From the NCBI GenBank assembly GCA_026388495.1, contig JAPLJQ010000326.1:1-5790 (forward strand): a DNA stretch of 5,790 nt, read 5' to 3'. The stretch comes from Deltaproteobacteria bacterium (GTDB lineage Bacteria; Desulfobacterota; Syntrophia; Syntrophales; UBA2185). Below the pieces are notes generated by a model, which was not told where the DNA came from, did no database searches, and saw only the letters and a list, made by a program, of their open reading frames with translations. Below, piece by piece: positions 5,094-5,790 of this stretch. The position numbers were made by a program, and so were the translations under genes. Numbering within the stretch: position 1 is the first letter of the stretch; the number at the start of each line of letters is the position of its first letter.

Positions 5094-5279
5094 ATGAAAC
5101 TGCAAGAGATCCGACAAATTGCAAGGACATGGGCTATTGACGCAAGTACTGGTCGCACAAAGCAGGATATCATTCGAGATATTCAGATAGCTGAGGGATA
5201 CTCACCGTGCTTCGGCACAAAAGACACCTGTGATGAAAACGATTGCCTGTGGAAGAAGGATTGTTCGAACAATAGGTAA
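5094..5279 (+). CDS. Small SAP-like protein with a four-cysteine C-terminal motif
   Basis: This 61-residue cytoplasmic protein has no signal peptide. Residues 1-34 (MKLQEIRQIA...TKQDIIRDIQIAEG) look like the two-helix SAP/Rho-N fold, often nucleic-acid binding: helix, basic turn, then 'K-x-x-I-I-x-x-I-Q'. The tail has C39, C46, C51 and C57 (C-x6-C-x4-C-x5-C) with CFGT and CLWKKDC, and could hold zinc or an Fe-S cluster. I recall similar small proteins annotated only as SAP-domain in Deltaproteobacteria; their function is unknown. AGGAGG seven bases upstream overlaps the previous stop codon, so it is very probably translated and belongs to the operon. Being last in a thiol/sulfur operon, it may sense or regulate it. 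Confidence 0.75.
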   Translation: MKLQEIRQIARTWAIDASTGRTKQDIIRDIQIAEGYSPCFGTKDTCDENDCLWKKDCSNNR

Positions 5280-5306
5280 TACAATCTCCTGTCCGTAAAA
5301 AACTGC

Positions 5307-5341
5307 CGTTGATGATTTAGAGATAAATGCGTCCGTCAACG
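5307..5341 (+). other. Nested inverted repeat in the leader of the GT5 gene
   Basis: CGTTGA (5307-5312) pairs with TCAACG (5336-5341), and inside it ATTTA-GAGA-TAAAT (5315-5328) forms a perfect five-pair stem with a GAGA tetraloop. No T tract follows, so it is not a classical terminator. It could be a protein-binding site, a weak end to the upstream operon, or a leader structure for the downstream gene. No clear promoter is visible in this gap. Confidence 0.3.
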
Positions 5342-5373
5342 TAATGACTGCTCCATTTAAGGAGGAAAAGGTT

Positions 5374-5790
5374 GTGAATAGACCTGAAATCGTAAGAAAG
5401 ACGGAAAAAACGGCTATACTGCTGGTTTCCCCGGAGACAGGCAGATTGCCCGAGGAGATGGGGGGCCTTGCCAGATACATCTCCGGTAAAACCGGAGGCC
5501 TTGGAGAAGTTGTTGCAGCACTGTGCGAGGGTATCAGGGCGAGGGGAATCGACTGTCACGTGGCAACCCTCAACCTGAAGAAAAGATTCCAGCAGGAATG
5601 CAATCTCGATGAAGAAAAATGGCGGGAAATACGCTATAAGATCGATCCTGGCAAAATCCACTTGGTCAGTTCGTCTATATTTGCCAACCTGGACAGCGCC
5701 TATTCCGGGAATCCCCTCCTGACCGCCGCTGAATTTCAAAAACAGGTCGTCAACACCATTATCAAAAACGTACGGGCAAAATACGAGGGG
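5374..5790 (+). CDS. Glycogen/starch synthase-like GT5 glycosyltransferase, N-terminal 139 residues (truncated by window edge)
   Basis: This is the start of a retaining ADP- or UDP-glucose-dependent glucan synthase of GT family 5. The frame is open from GTG 5374 to the last base. It shows the first strand AILLVSPETG (14-23) and the nucleotide-sugar loop K39-TGGLGEVV, followed by AALCEGIRARGIDCHVATLNL, as in GlgA. In classic GlgA the KTGGLG loop follows the first strand almost at once (SEVxPFxKTGGLGD). Here about 14 extra residues (LPEEMGGLARYIS) intervene, and E replaces the common D. This suggests a divergent subfamily, so substrate and polymer are uncertain. The GTG start is set by AAGGAGG (5359-5365) eight bases upstream. 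It is 94 bases after the four-cysteine gene and probably a separate unit, though read-through is possible. Confidence 0.85.
   Translation, partial: MNRPEIVRKTEKTAILLVSPETGRLPEEMGGLARYISGKTGGLGEVVAALCEGIRARGIDCHVATLNLKKRFQQECNLDEEKWREIRYKIDPGKIHLVSSSIFANLDSAYSGNPLLTAAEFQKQVVNTIIKNVRAKYEG

Overview
The window reads as bacterial chromosome, most likely from an anaerobic Desulfobacterota-type (former Deltaproteobacteria) or related lineage. This is an inference from gene content: a textbook sigma-54 (-24/-12) promoter, a NifX-like protein, a VKOR-DsbA fusion, a small SAP-like four-cysteine protein and a GT5 synthase of the long 'GKTGGLGEV' type. No rRNA, tRNA, insertion sequence or CRISPR array is visible.

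Layout. (1) Positions 1-1396, minus strand: the N-terminal 465 residues of a P1B heavy-metal-transporting ATPase, cut by the window edge. (2) Positions 1458-1931, minus strand: a cysteine-rich MarR-family regulator directly upstream of the ATPase. A 15-bp inverted repeat (GTTGATWATRTCAAC) occurs twice, once in front of each gene, and forms an apparent autoregulated metal-efflux switch. (3) Positions 1963-2351: a divergent intergenic region of about 390 bp. It holds a perfect sigma-54 promoter (2304-2319) and, about 250 bp upstream of the predicted transcription start, two phased copies of TGTTTCA-N4-TGAAACA that look like enhancer sites for an unseen sigma-54 activator. (4) Positions 2370-5279, plus strand: a five-gene operon encoding a NifX/NifB-type FeMo-cofactor-family protein, a TauE/SafE membrane permease, a VKOR-DsbA fusion, an exported rhodanese and a 61-residue four-cysteine protein. 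(5) From 5374 to the right edge, plus strand: the N-terminus of a glycogen/starch-synthase-like GT5 glycosyltransferase, separated from the operon by about 94 bp with a nested hairpin.

How they fit together. The minus-strand pair looks like a self-contained metal-resistance unit. The plus-strand operon combines a putative sulfur-anion exporter, extracytoplasmic thiol/disulfide chemistry and an exported sulfurtransferase fold. It is therefore best read as an envelope sulfur/thiol module under sigma-54 control. The exact substrate cannot be read from sequence. The most interesting points are the sigma-54 architecture, the paired MarR boxes, the ATPase's CSC (not CPC) transmembrane metal motif, and the operon as a possibly undescribed functional unit.
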